Assembly (NCBI RefSeq): GCF_021021475.1
Contig: NZ_JAINWL010000002.1
Location: 372,001-436,000, forward strand
DNA from: Citromicrobium bathyomarinum
GTDB lineage: Bacteria > Pseudomonadota > Alphaproteobacteria > Sphingomonadales > Sphingomonadaceae
DNA length: 64,000 bases
Reading direction: 5' to 3'
The translations under genes were made by a program, and so were the position numbers. Below, piece by piece: positions 35,104 through 43,732 of this stretch (positions are counted from its first letter, which is position 1; each line of letters starts with the position of its first letter). The notes beneath the pieces were generated by a model, which searched no databases, was not told the DNA's origin, and was given only the letters and a program-made list of their open reading frames with translations.

Positions 35104-35394
35104 ATGGATATTCTCGAAAACCAAACTGCCGAACTGTGCCGGGCCATTGCTGACGAAATCCGTCAGGTAAGCCTTCTGGTGGAGGAACTGGCCCACGTCC
35201 TCGTCGCCGACGAGGACATCGCCCTCAGGCATCTGCATCGCCTGCAGGCGTTCGATCTCGTCATCCAGCGCGTGGGTGAGAGCGCCCGGGTGCTCGACCG
35301 GCTGGCGTCGGGCGTGCATTCGCACCAGGCCATTGATGCGGTGTGCCTCGAAGCGCTGCAGGATCGCCTGCGGGCGGCGACCCGCGCGAACTGA
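35104..35394 (+). CDS. Small helical protein with a CheZ-like D-x-x-x-Q motif
   Basis: 96 residues, predicted all-helical (two long amphipathic helices, about 8-35 and 38-68). The second helix holds LQAFDLVIQRVGE: an Asp and a Gln spaced four apart, as in the CheY-P phosphatase site of CheZ (DLTGQ, Asp143 and Gln147 in E. coli). No canonical cheZ, cheC, cheX or fliY is visible in the operon. It is therefore a candidate minimal CheY-P phosphatase between cheD and motB; the motif is short and the identity remains inference. The start ATG has no strong Shine-Dalgarno. Confidence 0.5.
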   Translation: MDILENQTAELCRAIADEIRQVSLLVEELAHVLVADEDIALRHLHRLQAFDLVIQRVGESARVLDRLASGVHSHQAIDAVCLEALQDRLRAATRAN

Positions 35395-35396
35395 AC

Positions 35397-36242
35397 ATGG
35401 CTACTCAAGCCTCCGATCGTCCCATAGTCATCCGCCGGGTCAAGAAGGTCACCGGCGGGGGGCATCACGGTGGCGCGTGGAAGGTCGCCTATGCCGACTT
35501 CGTGACCGCGATGATGGCGTTCTTCATGCTGCTGTGGCTGACGGCCAACCCCGACAAGGAGATGCTCAAGGGGCTGGCCGAGTATTTCACGCCTGCCGAT
35601 CCCGGCGCTGTCGGACCGGGCAGCAGTGGTTCGTCTGCGGGCGCGGGCAATAGCCGGGCGGCGCAATCGAGCGAGCAGAAGCCACAGGGCACCCCGGCGA
35701 TGGAAGCCGCGACCGCAGGTGCGGCCCGGGGGGGCACCGCGAACGTGCCGGATGCGTCGATGCGTGTGCTCGCACAGGAGCTGCGCCTCGTCATCGATAG
35801 TACCGCCGACGACCGCGTTTCCGACAATGCGAAAATGAAGGAGGACGGCAACACGCTGACCATCAGCCTGATGGACACGGCCAAGCGACCGATGTTCAAG
35901 GACGGATCGGGCGAGCCCAACAGCTACGCCACCAACCTGCTGATGCGGATCGCGCGCGAGGTTGCCGGAACCGGGGTGAGCGTGGCGCTGGAAGGGCACA
36001 CCGACGCCGAAGGCGGGCTTAGCGAAGCGAACTGGAAGCTCTCGGGCGACCGTGCCCAGGCGGCGCGCAGGATCATGCAGTCGGCGGGGCTGTCTTACGA
36101 CCGGATCAGCCAGGTTTCCGCGATGGCGAGCACGCGCCCCGTCTATCCCGATCAGCCCATGCGGCCAGAAAACCGCCGGATCGCGATCATCATCAAGGCG
36201 GAAGGCTCCGCCTTGCCGCCCGACACAAGTTTCGAATTCTAG
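35397..36242 (+). CDS. motB: Flagellar stator protein MotB
   Basis: 281 residues. N-terminal cytoplasmic segment, one membrane helix containing the proton-carrying Asp (YADFVTAMMAFFMLLWLTA), plug region, Ser/Gly/Ala-rich linker (about 65-115) and an OmpA-like peptidoglycan-binding domain (VSVALEGHTDAEGG, LSGDRAQAARRIM, RPENRRIAIII). Anchors the MotA/B stator to the cell wall. ATG lies 2 nt after the stop of the small helical protein. Confidence 0.95.
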   Translation: MATQASDRPIVIRRVKKVTGGGHHGGAWKVAYADFVTAMMAFFMLLWLTANPDKEMLKGLAEYFTPADPGAVGPGSSGSSAGAGNSRAAQSSEQKPQGTPAMEAATAGAARGGTANVPDASMRVLAQELRLVIDSTADDRVSDNAKMKEDGNTLTISLMDTAKRPMFKDGSGEPNSYATNLLMRIAREVAGTGVSVALEGHTDAEGGLSEANWKLSGDRAQAARRIMQSAGLSYDRISQVSAMASTRPVYPDQPMRPENRRIAIIIKAEGSALPPDTSFEF

Positions 36243-36255
36243 CGAGTAAGCAGCC

Positions 36256-36708
36256 ATGCCGGGTATCAAGACAATGATCATGCCGATCGTGCTGCTGGCG
36301 GGCGGTGTCGGGATCGGGAGCGGCGCGGCCTACGGCACCACGATGCTGCTCGGCCCTGCCGAGGCTGATGGCGCGAGCAGCGCCGAGGAAAAGCCCACCA
36401 CGCTGGTCGAGGTAGACGATGTGATGGCGCCGCTGGTGCTGCCCGACGGGCAGCGTCTCGCCGGCTATGTCTCGTTCCAGATCGCGCTTCAGGTGCCCGA
36501 AGATCAATCCGAAGACGTGACTGCGCGCCTCCCGCTGCTGCGCCACGAGATCAACATGCGTACCTATCGCAAGCCGATGGCGAGCGGACCTGATGGAACC
36601 CTGCCGACGCTCGAGATCTTCCGCCAGATCGTTCAGGAAGCGGCCGATGTCGCCTTCGAAAAAGGCACGGTCAGCGCGGTCGCCATCGCCAGCGCGAGGC
36701 CAGTCTGA
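36256..36708 (+). CDS. FliL-like single-span membrane protein
   Basis: 150 residues: one N-terminal membrane helix (about 8-30), an acidic linker, then a domain ordered like FliL (YVSFQIALQV, VTARLPLLRHEINMRTYRK, LEIFRQIVQEAADVAFEKG, VSAVAIASA). FliL proteins surround and support the stator. A better-matching fliL is at 62022, so this is a second, divergent member tied to motB by position. Function beyond that is not known. Confidence 0.65.
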   Translation: MPGIKTMIMPIVLLAGGVGIGSGAAYGTTMLLGPAEADGASSAEEKPTTLVEVDDVMAPLVLPDGQRLAGYVSFQIALQVPEDQSEDVTARLPLLRHEINMRTYRKPMASGPDGTLPTLEIFRQIVQEAADVAFEKGTVSAVAIASARPV

Positions 36709-36709
36709 G

Positions 36710-37360
36710 ATGGGGCGCGAAGCATTCATCGGTTCCGGATCGTCGCGCGTTACGCATTCTGCGGGCGGCGGGCACAAGATCCCCCGGCTGGAGCGCACCG
36801 TCACCTTGCTCATGCTCGGGCGGTTGCGGCACCGCGGTAGCGATACGATCTGCCGCATCCGTAACGTGTCCGAAGGCGGCATGCGCATCGACACCGGTTC
36901 GCCACTCGAAAAGGGCGATCGGGTCGCGATCGAAGCGCGCAGCGGCGTGTGCATAGACGGGCAGGTTGCATGGACCAACCAGCTGGCGGCGGGCATCGCC
37001 TTCACCCACAACGTCGATCATCAGGAGATGCTCTCTCCGCCGGTGGGGCCCTCGGGGAAGAGGCTGGCTGCGCGTAGTCCGCGCTTTCACGCAACCGCGC
37101 GCGCGCGATTGCAGACCGCCGGAGAGGCTTTGACGCTGCGGCTGGTCGATATATCGCTTGGCGGTTGCCGGGTCGAAAGTGACGCGGGCTTTCCGCTCGG
37201 GGCGGATGGGTCCCTCACCATCCCCGGTCTGCCGCCGCTGGCGTGTACCAGCCGCTGGGCGACCGGCAATCGCGCCGGGCTGATCTTCCACGTCAGGCCC
37301 GACTTCGGGTCCTTCGCCCGCTGGTTGGAGGCACCGGACCTGCGTTTTGCCGCTCCTTAG
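36710..37360 (+). CDS. Tandem PilZ-domain protein (c-di-GMP effector)
   Basis: 216 residues. The first PilZ-like unit has RLRHR and NVSEGGMRI, with the usual Asp changed to Asn; the second has RSPRF and the full DISLGGCRVE motif, so at least one unit should bind c-di-GMP. It ends the motA-led operon. A flagellar brake role like YcgR is plausible, and the receiver-EAL protein at 17703 could counteract it; both are inference. Confidence 0.8.
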   Translation: MGREAFIGSGSSRVTHSAGGGHKIPRLERTVTLLMLGRLRHRGSDTICRIRNVSEGGMRIDTGSPLEKGDRVAIEARSGVCIDGQVAWTNQLAAGIAFTHNVDHQEMLSPPVGPSGKRLAARSPRFHATARARLQTAGEALTLRLVDISLGGCRVESDAGFPLGADGSLTIPGLPPLACTSRWATGNRAGLIFHVRPDFGSFARWLEAPDLRFAAP

Positions 37361-37414
37361 GCTGCAAAGGCGGATGGCCCGGTGCTGTCCCGCAGGTTGG
37401 CGGGGGGCTGTTAT

Positions 37415-38155
37415 TCAGCCGCCCCCGAAGCTTTTGACCAGCGACCCCGCGACCAGCGCCCAGCCATCGACCAGCACGAAGAACACGATCTTCATCGGTA
37501 GCGATATGGTGGGTGGTGGCAGCATCATCATACCCATCGCCATCAGCACGGCGGACACCGCAAGGTCGATGATGAGGAACGGCAGCAGCAACAGGAACCC
37601 GATCTCGAACCCGCGCCGCAGCTCGGAAATCATGAAGGCCGGGACCAGCGTCGACATGGCAAGCTCGCTGCGGCTGGGCGCAGGCTTACCCGAAAGCTCG
37701 ACGAACAGTTCCAGATCGCTTTCGTTGACCTGACTGAGCATGAACTGGCGGAAGGGGGCAGAGGTCCGCGCGAACGCTTCTTCCTCACCGATCTCACCCT
37801 GCGTGTAGGGGGTTACACCGTCTTCCCACGCCTTCTCGAAAGTCGGCGCCATGACGAAGAACGACAGGAACAGGGCGAGGCTGATGATCACCGGGTTGGG
37901 CGGCACGCCGGGCGCGCCGATCCCGGTACGCAGCAGCGACAGGGCCACCACGATACGGGTGAAAGAGGTGACCGTCATCAGGATGCCGGGGGCAAGGCTC
38001 AGCACGGTCAGCATCAGGACCAGCTGAATTACGCTGCCCGACATCGAGCCTCCGCCGCCCAGATCGAACGTGGCGGATTGCGCCAGCGCGTGTCCCGGGA
38101 TCAGCAGCAGGGCAGCAGCACCGGTTACGGTACGCAGGAATTGGCGGAAGATCAT
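37415..38155 (-). CDS. fliP: Flagellar export-gate protein FliP
   Basis: 246 residues: signal peptide (about 1-25), then helices with MTVLSLAPGILMTVTSFTRI, VVALSLLRTGIGAPGVPPN, LVPAFMISELRRGFEIGFLL and MGMMMLPPPTISLPMKIVFF, all typical of FliP. Part of the type III export gate with FliQ and FliR. Last gene of the minus-strand fliN-like-fliO-fliP operon, convergent with the PilZ gene. Confidence 0.96.
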   Translation of the reverse strand: MIFRQFLRTVTGAAALLLIPGHALAQSATFDLGGGGSMSGSVIQLVLMLTVLSLAPGILMTVTSFTRIVVALSLLRTGIGAPGVPPNPVIISLALFLSFFVMAPTFEKAWEDGVTPYTQGEIGEEEAFARTSAPFRQFMLSQVNESDLELFVELSGKPAPSRSELAMSTLVPAFMISELRRGFEIGFLLLLPFLIIDLAVSAVLMAMGMMMLPPPTISLPMKIVFFVLVDGWALVAGSLVKSFGGG

Positions 38156-38156
38156 G

Positions 38157-38564
38157 TCAGTTCTTTCGCTTGGAACCGGGCTTCGCGCGGTGTGACGAGG
38201 TGCTCCCCGGCATTGCCAGCTTGTGGTTGAGCAATGCGGTGAACGATTCCGGAAGTGGTCGTGCGGCGCGTTCCGGCTGAGGCGGGGGGGCCTTGGTCGG
38301 CCGCGCTTCGAGCGTTTCGACCAGCAATTGGCCCTCCGGGGAGATGATCAGCAGATGCTCGCGATCGTCGCGCCGGATCAGCACTGCCGAGCGGCGCTGG
38401 TCGAGCCCCAGCCGCTCGACCAGTTCGAGGCGCCGATCCGGCTGGCGGGTGACCGCACCGGGCAGGCGGATATCGAACCGTCGCACCGCCCACAGCGCGC
38501 CCGAGAGAAGGCCAAGCAGGAGAGTGAGTGCGCCAAAGGTGCGAAACAGGACCAGCGTGTCCAT
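38157..38564 (-). CDS. fliO: Flagellar biosynthesis protein FliO
   Basis: 135 residues: one N-terminal membrane helix (about 8-27), then the FliO pattern RRLELVERLGLDQRRSAVLIRRDDREHLLII, and a basic unstructured tail. FliO helps assemble FliP. One nt separates its stop from the fliP start, and the upstream fliN-like gene is equally close. Confidence 0.85.
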   Translation of the reverse strand: MDTLVLFRTFGALTLLLGLLSGALWAVRRFDIRLPGAVTRQPDRRLELVERLGLDQRRSAVLIRRDDREHLLIISPEGQLLVETLEARPTKAPPPQPERAARPLPESFTALLNHKLAMPGSTSSHRAKPGSKRKN

Positions 38565-38565
38565 C

Positions 38566-38799
38566 CTAGCGCCCCCGCTTTACGAGGGTGCTGATCTCCA
38601 GCAGCATCTTGTCGCCTTCGACAAGAATCTGCCCCTTCGCGATCAGCTGGCCATTTATATAGATCAGCGTGGGATCGTCCTCGTTGCAGTCGAGCGGAAT
38701 GGTCGCGCCGCGCGACAGCTTGAGAATCTGCTTGATCGGCAGGGTCGTCGAACCCAGCGCGATGGTGCAGTCGACCGGGACATCATTGAGTACGGACAT
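38566..38799 (-). CDS. fliN: Short FliN-like C-ring protein (SpoA domain)
   Basis: 77 residues, just a SpoA domain: VPVDCTIALGSTTLPIKQIL, LSRGATIPLDC and INGQLIAKGQILVEGDKMLL. It matches the FliN core without an N-terminal extension. A second, longer FliN-type gene lies at 51046, so this genome carries two. Either could be the C-ring subunit. AAGGAG precedes the start. The minus-strand CTAGAAT at 38821-38827 is a weak promoter candidate that would start too close to the ribosome binding site. Confidence 0.85.
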   Translation of the reverse strand: MSVLNDVPVDCTIALGSTTLPIKQILKLSRGATIPLDCNEDDPTLIYINGQLIAKGQILVEGDKMLLEISTLVKRGR

Positions 38800-38921
38800 G
38801 GCAACAAACTCCTTGCCCGCATTCTAGGAAGAAAAGTCCTGCCCCCCGCCCCGGGGTAGGCAATATTTTCCTATCAGTAGTGAGTCAGCGCCGCTCGGCG
38901 CATCACAACCGGGGCCACACA

Positions 38922-39329
38922 ATGTCTCTTGATAGTTCGATCGGCGTTTCCGCAGCAGGGCTTCGCGCCCAGACCCTCCGCATGCGTGTGATCGCCGAGA
39001 ATCTGGCGAATGCCAATTCCGTTGCCGACACGCCCGGGGGCGATCCCTATCGGCGCAAGGTGCCGACTTTCCGTGCTGCACTGGACCGCACCAGCGGCGC
39101 CACCACGGTCGAAATCACCGGCATCCAGGCCGACCAGTCGGACTTCACCCGGGTTCACCAGCCCGGCAATCCGGCGGCGGATGCCGATGGCTATGTGAAG
39201 ATGCCCAACGTCAATTCGCTGATCGAAAGTGCGGACATGAAGTCCGCCCAGCGATCCTACGAAGCCAATCTCAACGCCATCGAAGCGGCACGCAGCCTGA
39301 CGATGCGCACGATCGACCTCCTCAAGTAA
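38922..39329 (+). CDS. flgC: Flagellar proximal rod protein FlgC
   Basis: 135 residues: N-terminal rod motif SSIGVSAAGLRAQTLRMRVI, AENLANANSVADTPGGDPYR and C-terminal NSLIESADMKSAQRSYEANL, AARSLTMRTIDLL, all typical of FlgC. Its partner flgB is 5 kb away on the other strand, unlike the usual flgBC pair. Upstream at 38859-38871 lies GGCAATATTTTCC and then CTATCAG, a weak relative of the flagellar promoter element. Confidence 0.95.
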   Translation: MSLDSSIGVSAAGLRAQTLRMRVIAENLANANSVADTPGGDPYRRKVPTFRAALDRTSGATTVEITGIQADQSDFTRVHQPGNPAADADGYVKMPNVNSLIESADMKSAQRSYEANLNAIEAARSLTMRTIDLLK

Positions 39330-39341
39330 GGAACGCCCCCG

Positions 39342-39671
39342 ATGTCCATTAATGCATATGACGCAGCGACCGCTTATGGCGGAGGTCTTGCCGGAATTCC
39401 CGTTTCCAAGCCCGGCGGCCTTGCCGGCAAGGCTGCCCCCGGCGGTGAAGACGGCGGCAGCTTCGGCGATCTGGTCTCCGGCCTTGTCGCCGACACCTCG
39501 GGCAAGCTGCACGCTGCCGAGCAGGCGAGCATTCGCCAGGTCGCCGGCAAGGGCGACCTGATCGACGTGGTCACCGCCATTGGTGCCGCCGAAACCGCCC
39601 TCGACACGGTGGTTGCCGTGCGCGATCGCGTGGTCAGCGCCTATGGCGAGATCATGCGGATGCAGATCTAG
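39342..39671 (+). CDS. fliE: Flagellar hook-basal body complex protein FliE
   Basis: 109 residues with the FliE ending: FGDLVSGLVADTSGKLHAAE, LIDVVTAIGAAETALDTVV and RDRVVSAYGEIMRMQI. Joins MS ring and rod. Twelve nt after flgC, same operon. Confidence 0.93.
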   Translation: MSINAYDAATAYGGGLAGIPVSKPGGLAGKAAPGGEDGGSFGDLVSGLVADTSGKLHAAEQASIRQVAGKGDLIDVVTAIGAAETALDTVVAVRDRVVSAYGEIMRMQI

Positions 39672-39690
39672 TCGCGATCGGGCAGCGAAC

Positions 39691-39954
39691 ATGACCTCTA
39701 CTGACGCCATCCAGATTGCCCATGCGGCGCTTATCGTGATCCTCACGATTAGCGGCCCCATGCTGTTCACCTCGCTGGTGATCGGTGTGGCGATCGGCCT
39801 GTTGCAGGCGCTCACCCAGATTCAGGAGATGACGCTTACTTTCGTGCCAAAGCTGTTCGTGATGGGCTTCGTCCTGCTGCTGTGCCTGCCGATGATCGGC
39901 GATGCGATGGGCAATTTCATGGCCCAGGTCTCCGACCGGATCGTGGCCGGCTGA
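39691..39954 (+). CDS. fliQ: Flagellar export-gate protein FliQ
   Basis: 87 residues with two membrane helices and the signature ISGPMLFTSLVIGVAIGLLQ, then ALTQIQEMTLTFVPKLF. Standard FliQ length. Between fliE and fliR. Confidence 0.94.
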   Translation: MTSTDAIQIAHAALIVILTISGPMLFTSLVIGVAIGLLQALTQIQEMTLTFVPKLFVMGFVLLLCLPMIGDAMGNFMAQVSDRIVAG

Positions 39955-39958
39955 GGCT

Positions 39959-40708
39959 ATGGGAGACTTGCCCGTACAGGTGGAGGGCTTCCTGGTGGTA
40001 TTCGCCCGTTTGGGGGCGATGCTGATGGTTTTGCCCGCGTTCTCCGACGATGCAGTACCCGGCCGCATCCGTTTGCTGGTTGCGCTGGGCATTTCGCTCG
40101 GCCTGTTCGGCATGCTCGGGCCGCAGGTGCCCCCCACGGGCAACGCCGTGAGCCTGGCGGCAACTGCCTTTGCAGAGCTGCTGACGGGGCTGGCGCTGGG
40201 CGCGATCGTGCGGATCATGTTTCTCGCGATCACCATCGCAGGGTCGATCATCAGCCTGCAGACGGGCCTGACCTCTGCGGTGATGCCCGATGCGGCGCTG
40301 GGCGGGCAATTGCCGGTGATCGCCAAGCTGGTCAGCGTGGCCGCGGTTATCGTGTGCTTCTCGCTCGGCGTGCATCACCTGTGGATCGCCGCGATGGTCA
40401 ACAGCTACCTCGTCTTCCCGGTCGGCGGCTTGCCGCCCGCCGCCGATTTCGCGCAGCTGGCGATCGCCACCACCACCCGATCGATGGAGCTGGGCTTTTC
40501 GCTCGCCGCGCCGCTGGTGGTCTACGGCATCGTGTTCAACGTCGCGCTCGGCCTTGCCGCGCGGCTTGCGCCCACCATCCAGGTGTTCTTCATCGCCCAG
40601 CCGCTCAACATCCTGCTCGGCCTTGCGCTTTTCGGCGCAACGCTGGGCGCGGTGCTGATGGGCTTTGCGATGGCGATGGCCGAATGGGTTCAGCAGGGCT
40701 GGGTCTGA
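39959..40708 (+). CDS. fliR: Flagellar export-gate protein FliR
   Basis: 249 residues, six or so membrane helices: FLVVFARLGAMLMVLPAFSD, VPGRIRLLVALGISLGL, AELLTGLALGAIVRIMFLAI, AAPLVVYGIVFNVALGLAAR and FFIAQPLNILLGLALFG. Typical FliR. Four nt after fliQ and 3 nt before flhB. Confidence 0.95.
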   Translation: MGDLPVQVEGFLVVFARLGAMLMVLPAFSDDAVPGRIRLLVALGISLGLFGMLGPQVPPTGNAVSLAATAFAELLTGLALGAIVRIMFLAITIAGSIISLQTGLTSAVMPDAALGGQLPVIAKLVSVAAVIVCFSLGVHHLWIAAMVNSYLVFPVGGLPPAADFAQLAIATTTRSMELGFSLAAPLVVYGIVFNVALGLAARLAPTIQVFFIAQPLNILLGLALFGATLGAVLMGFAMAMAEWVQQGWV

Positions 40709-40711
40709 TCA

Positions 40712-41776
40712 ATGTCGCAATCCGATTCCGGCGAGAAGACGCACGACCCAACCGACAAGAAGCTCGACGATGCGCGCAAGAAGGGCGACGTCGCCAGCGC
40801 ACCGGAGATGCGCCACGCGAGCATGTTCGTTGCCGCGATCGTGGTGATGGGCGGGATGGGCGCGTGGGCGGTCTCGCGCATGCTGACGGTCTTCGTGAGC
40901 CTGTGGGGCGGGGCGGACGAGCTGGATGTTCGCGGTAGCGGACAGACCTTTGCCGCCCTGCTGATGGGCCAAGTCGGGCTCGCGCTGGGCCCGCTGCTCG
41001 GCATGCTGATGTTCTTCGCGCTGCTCACGCTGTTCCTGCAAGGTCGGCCGACGCTGGCCCTGTCGCGCCTCAAGATCAAGTGGAGCAAGGTTAACCCCGG
41101 GTCGGGTTTGAAACGCATGTTCGGCAAGCAGGGTCTCGTCGAATTCGCCAAGACGCTCGCGAAGTTCGGGCTCGTCGCCGGGGTCGCGCTGATCGTGGTG
41201 TGGCCGCACGCACGCGGGATCGAAACGCTGGTCGGCGCGCCCGCGCACGCGGTCGGCAAGGTCGCGGCGGATCTGGTGTTCCAGATGGTCAAGGCCGCGA
41301 CGATCATGGTCGCCGCGCTCGCTGCCGCCGATTTCATCTATCAGCGGCGCGCCTTCCTGAAGAAGATGCGGATGTCGCTGCAGGAGATCAAGGACGAGCA
41401 CAAGGACGCCGAGGGCGACCCGCTGATCAAGGCCAAGGTGCGCGCGATCGGCATGGAACGCGCCAAGCGGCGAATGATGACCAAGGTCCCGCAGGCGAGC
41501 GTGGTTATCGTTAACCCGACCCACTATGCGGTCGCGCTGCAATATGATCACGGCGCGATGGCGGCTCCGGTCGTGGTCGCCAAGGGCGTCGACGCGGTCG
41601 CGCTCAAGATCCGCGAGATTGCGAAAGACAACGACATTCCGATTATCGAGAAACCGCCGCTCGCGCGTGCCCTGCACGCCAGCGCCAAGCTCGATCAGCC
41701 GATCCCGGCAGAGCATTACCTCGCCGTGGCCGAAATCATCTCCTACGTGATGAAGCTCGCGCAAGGACGGCGGTAG
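40712..41776 (+). CDS. flhB: Flagellar export switch protein FlhB
   Basis: 354 residues: four membrane helices in the first 215 residues, cytoplasmic domain with EIKDEHKDAEGDPLIKAKVR and the autocleavage motif NPTH in VIVNPTHYAVAL, then AKGVDAVALKIREIAKDNDI. The cleaved switch controls the change from rod/hook to filament export with FliK. Last gene of the flgC-led operon, convergent with fliX. Confidence 0.96.
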   Translation: MSQSDSGEKTHDPTDKKLDDARKKGDVASAPEMRHASMFVAAIVVMGGMGAWAVSRMLTVFVSLWGGADELDVRGSGQTFAALLMGQVGLALGPLLGMLMFFALLTLFLQGRPTLALSRLKIKWSKVNPGSGLKRMFGKQGLVEFAKTLAKFGLVAGVALIVVWPHARGIETLVGAPAHAVGKVAADLVFQMVKAATIMVAALAAADFIYQRRAFLKKMRMSLQEIKDEHKDAEGDPLIKAKVRAIGMERAKRRMMTKVPQASVVIVNPTHYAVALQYDHGAMAAPVVVAKGVDAVALKIREIAKDNDIPIIEKPPLARALHASAKLDQPIPAEHYLAVAEIISYVMKLAQGRR

Positions 41777-41814
41777 CAACCGCGCCTTTGCGCCTCGCCG
41801 CCGATGCGGAGAGT

Positions 41815-42231
41815 CTAGACCTCGATATCGAATTTAGCCAGTTCGACGCGCACGCGCAGTTCGATATCGGCGATGATTTCGGCAAGCACAGGATCGGCGG
41901 GCTGCTCGACCTGAGCGACCCATTCGGCCAACTGCTCCAGCCGTTCGGGCGTCACTTCGCCGGTGGCCAGTTCCACCTGCAGCGCTTCGAGTTCGTCGAG
42001 CCCGTCCAAACCCTGTTCGGCCATCTGTCGGCGGCGTTCGCGGTCTGGATCATAGGCGGCAAGAGTCACCAGCATCTGCACCGAACCCAGCGGCTGGCCG
42101 GGCTGGACGGCAGGCTGTTGCGGCACCTGCGCGGTGGGCACGTCCGGCTCTTCCCCGAGGTTGAACGTCGGGGTCTTGCGGGCGAACCCCGCAAGCAAAG
42201 CCGGGGCAGGCAACAGCGCGCTGATCTGCAC
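41815..42231 (-). CDS. fliX: Flagellar assembly regulator FliX
   Basis: 138 residues matching FliX in length and ending: VQMLVTLAAYDPDRERRRQM, GLDGLDELEALQVELATGEV and VLAEIIADIELRVRVELAKF. In Caulobacter FliX is a trans-acting partner of FlbD that couples early basal-body assembly to later gene expression. GTG start with GGAG at 6 nt. Divergent from flgI; the two share a short promoter region. Confidence 0.88.
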   Translation of the reverse strand: MQISALLPAPALLAGFARKTPTFNLGEEPDVPTAQVPQQPAVQPGQPLGSVQMLVTLAAYDPDRERRRQMAEQGLDGLDELEALQVELATGEVTPERLEQLAEWVAQVEQPADPVLAEIIADIELRVRVELAKFDIEV

Positions 42232-42272
42232 GATAAACTCCTACCGAAGTGCGATTCTTGTCCTCCTCTATT

Positions 42273-42279
42273 CTATAAG
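42273..42279 (+). promoter_or_regulatory. CTATAAG promoter element P6 (flgI operon), with TAGAAT on the other strand
   Basis: CTATAAG, one base from the motif, 42 nt before the flgI ATG. The sequence CTATTCTATAAG also gives TAGAAT on the minus strand toward fliX, so both divergent genes could use the same spot. Confidence 0.5.
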
Positions 42280-42314
42280 AAAAGGAAGCCATTTTGGTAA
42301 ACAGGAGCGAGAAT

Positions 42315-43421
42315 ATGCGCATCGTGACAATGGTCGTCACAGCTTTGGCCCTGCTTCTCGCAGCGCCCGCGCAGGCCCAGTCAGGTTCGCGGATCAAGGA
42401 CATCGTCGATGTCGAGAACGTGCGTACGAACCAGTTGGTCGGCTACGGCCTCGTGGTCGGTCTGGCCGGGACCGGAGACCGTACCCGCAACGTCCCGTTT
42501 ACCGAGGAATCGCTGCAATCAATGCTCGAACGCATGGGCGTGAGCGTGCGCGACATGCAGCTGCGGACCAAGAACGTCGCCGCCGTCACCGTCACCGCGA
42601 CCCTGCCGCCCTTCGCGCGTGCCGGTTCGCGGATCGACGTGCAGGTCTCTGCGATGGGCGATGCGACCAGTCTGCAGGGCGGCACGCTGCTCATCTCCCC
42701 CCTGCGCGCCCTGAACGGAGAGATCTTCGCGGTCGCCCAGGGTCCGCTTGCGGTCTCGGGCTTCAAGGCTCAGGGCGCAGGTGCCAGCATCAGCCGCGGG
42801 GTTTCGACCTCCGCCCGGATCGCCGGTGGTGCGATCGTCGAGCGTGAGGTTCCCTATGTGCTGGGCAGCGCGGACAGCCTCAAGCTGGCGCTCAAGAACC
42901 CCGATTTCACCACCGCCGATCGTATTGTAAGGGCGATCAACCAGCGTTTCCCCGGTGCGGCACGCATGCTCGATCCGGCGACGGTCGAGCTGGGTGGAGC
43001 GGGCGGCTATGGCGGCTCGCTTCTCCAGCTCCTGCCCGAGATCGAGAACCTCCCGGTCGATGTCGACCAGCCTGCGCGGATCGTCGTGAACGAGGCGGCG
43101 GGCACGGTGGTGATGACCGCCGACGTCAGGATCAGCCCGGTGGCGATCGCACAGGGCGGGCTGACGATCAGCGTCGCCGAAAGCCCGATCGTATCGCAGC
43201 CCGGCCCGTTCTCCGGCGGAGAGACCACGGTGGTGCCGCGCACCCGGCTGGAGGTAGATGACGGCGGCGGGGCCTCGCTTGCGATGCTGGAACAGGGCAC
43301 CTCGCTCCAGTCGCTGGTCAACGGCCTCAACCGGCTGGGCGTGTCGCCGCGCGACCTGATCACGATCCTTCACGCACTCAAGGGCGCGGGCGCTCTGCAG
43401 GCGGAGATCACGATCCAATGA
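42315..43421 (+). CDS. flgI: Flagellar P-ring protein FlgI
   Basis: 368 residues, signal peptide ending APAQAQ-S, then GSRIKDIVDVENVRTNQLVG, YGLVVGLAGTGDRT, VAAVTVTATLPPFARAGSRI, DVQVSAMGDATSLQGGTLL and the C-terminal LGVSPRDLITILHALKGAGAL. Forms the periplasmic P-ring. AGGAG precedes the ATG. Its stop overlaps flgJ (ATGA). Confidence 0.96.
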   Translation: MRIVTMVVTALALLLAAPAQAQSGSRIKDIVDVENVRTNQLVGYGLVVGLAGTGDRTRNVPFTEESLQSMLERMGVSVRDMQLRTKNVAAVTVTATLPPFARAGSRIDVQVSAMGDATSLQGGTLLISPLRALNGEIFAVAQGPLAVSGFKAQGAGASISRGVSTSARIAGGAIVEREVPYVLGSADSLKLALKNPDFTTADRIVRAINQRFPGAARMLDPATVELGGAGGYGGSLLQLLPEIENLPVDVDQPARIVVNEAAGTVVMTADVRISPVAIAQGGLTISVAESPIVSQPGPFSGGETTVVPRTRLEVDDGGGASLAMLEQGTSLQSLVNGLNRLGVSPRDLITILHALKGAGALQAEITIQ

Positions 43422-43732
43422 CGAGCGCAGCTTCAGCAACGCCCTTTCAGGGGCTGCCGGCGGCGGTGCCGAGCGGCGCATCGCCCGGCGCATCGCGCGC
43501 CGAGATCGCCAAGACGGCCGAGGAATTCGAAGCGGTTTTCTTGGGCGAGATGTCCAAGCTCATGCTCGAAAGCGTCGAAATGGGGGATGAGTTCTCCGGC
43601 GGCCATGCCGAGCAGATATTTCGCGGAGTCCTGGCTGAAAAGCTGGGTGCGGAAATCGCCAGACGGGGCGGCGTAGGCCTGGCCCCGTCGGTGATGGAAC
43701 AGATGATCAAAATGCAGGAGGGTTCTCAATGA
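43418..43732 (+). CDS. flgJ: Rod-binding protein FlgJ, N-terminal domain type
   Basis: 104 residues with the rod-cap motif TAEEFEAVFLGEMSKLML and GGHAEQIFRGVLAEKLGAEI. It lacks the C-terminal muramidase found in gammaproteobacterial FlgJ, as is usual in alphaproteobacteria. Overlaps flgI and the next gene by 4 nt on each side. Confidence 0.9.
   Translation: MTSAASATPFQGLPAAVPSGASPGASRAEIAKTAEEFEAVFLGEMSKLMLESVEMGDEFSGGHAEQIFRGVLAEKLGAEIARRGGVGLAPSVMEQMIKMQEGSQ

Noticed and set aside
38821-38827. Minus-strand CTAGAAT as promoter of the fliN-like-fliO-fliP operon
   Set aside because: A start 7 nt downstream would fall inside the Shine-Dalgarno of the first gene, so it is not listed as a feature.
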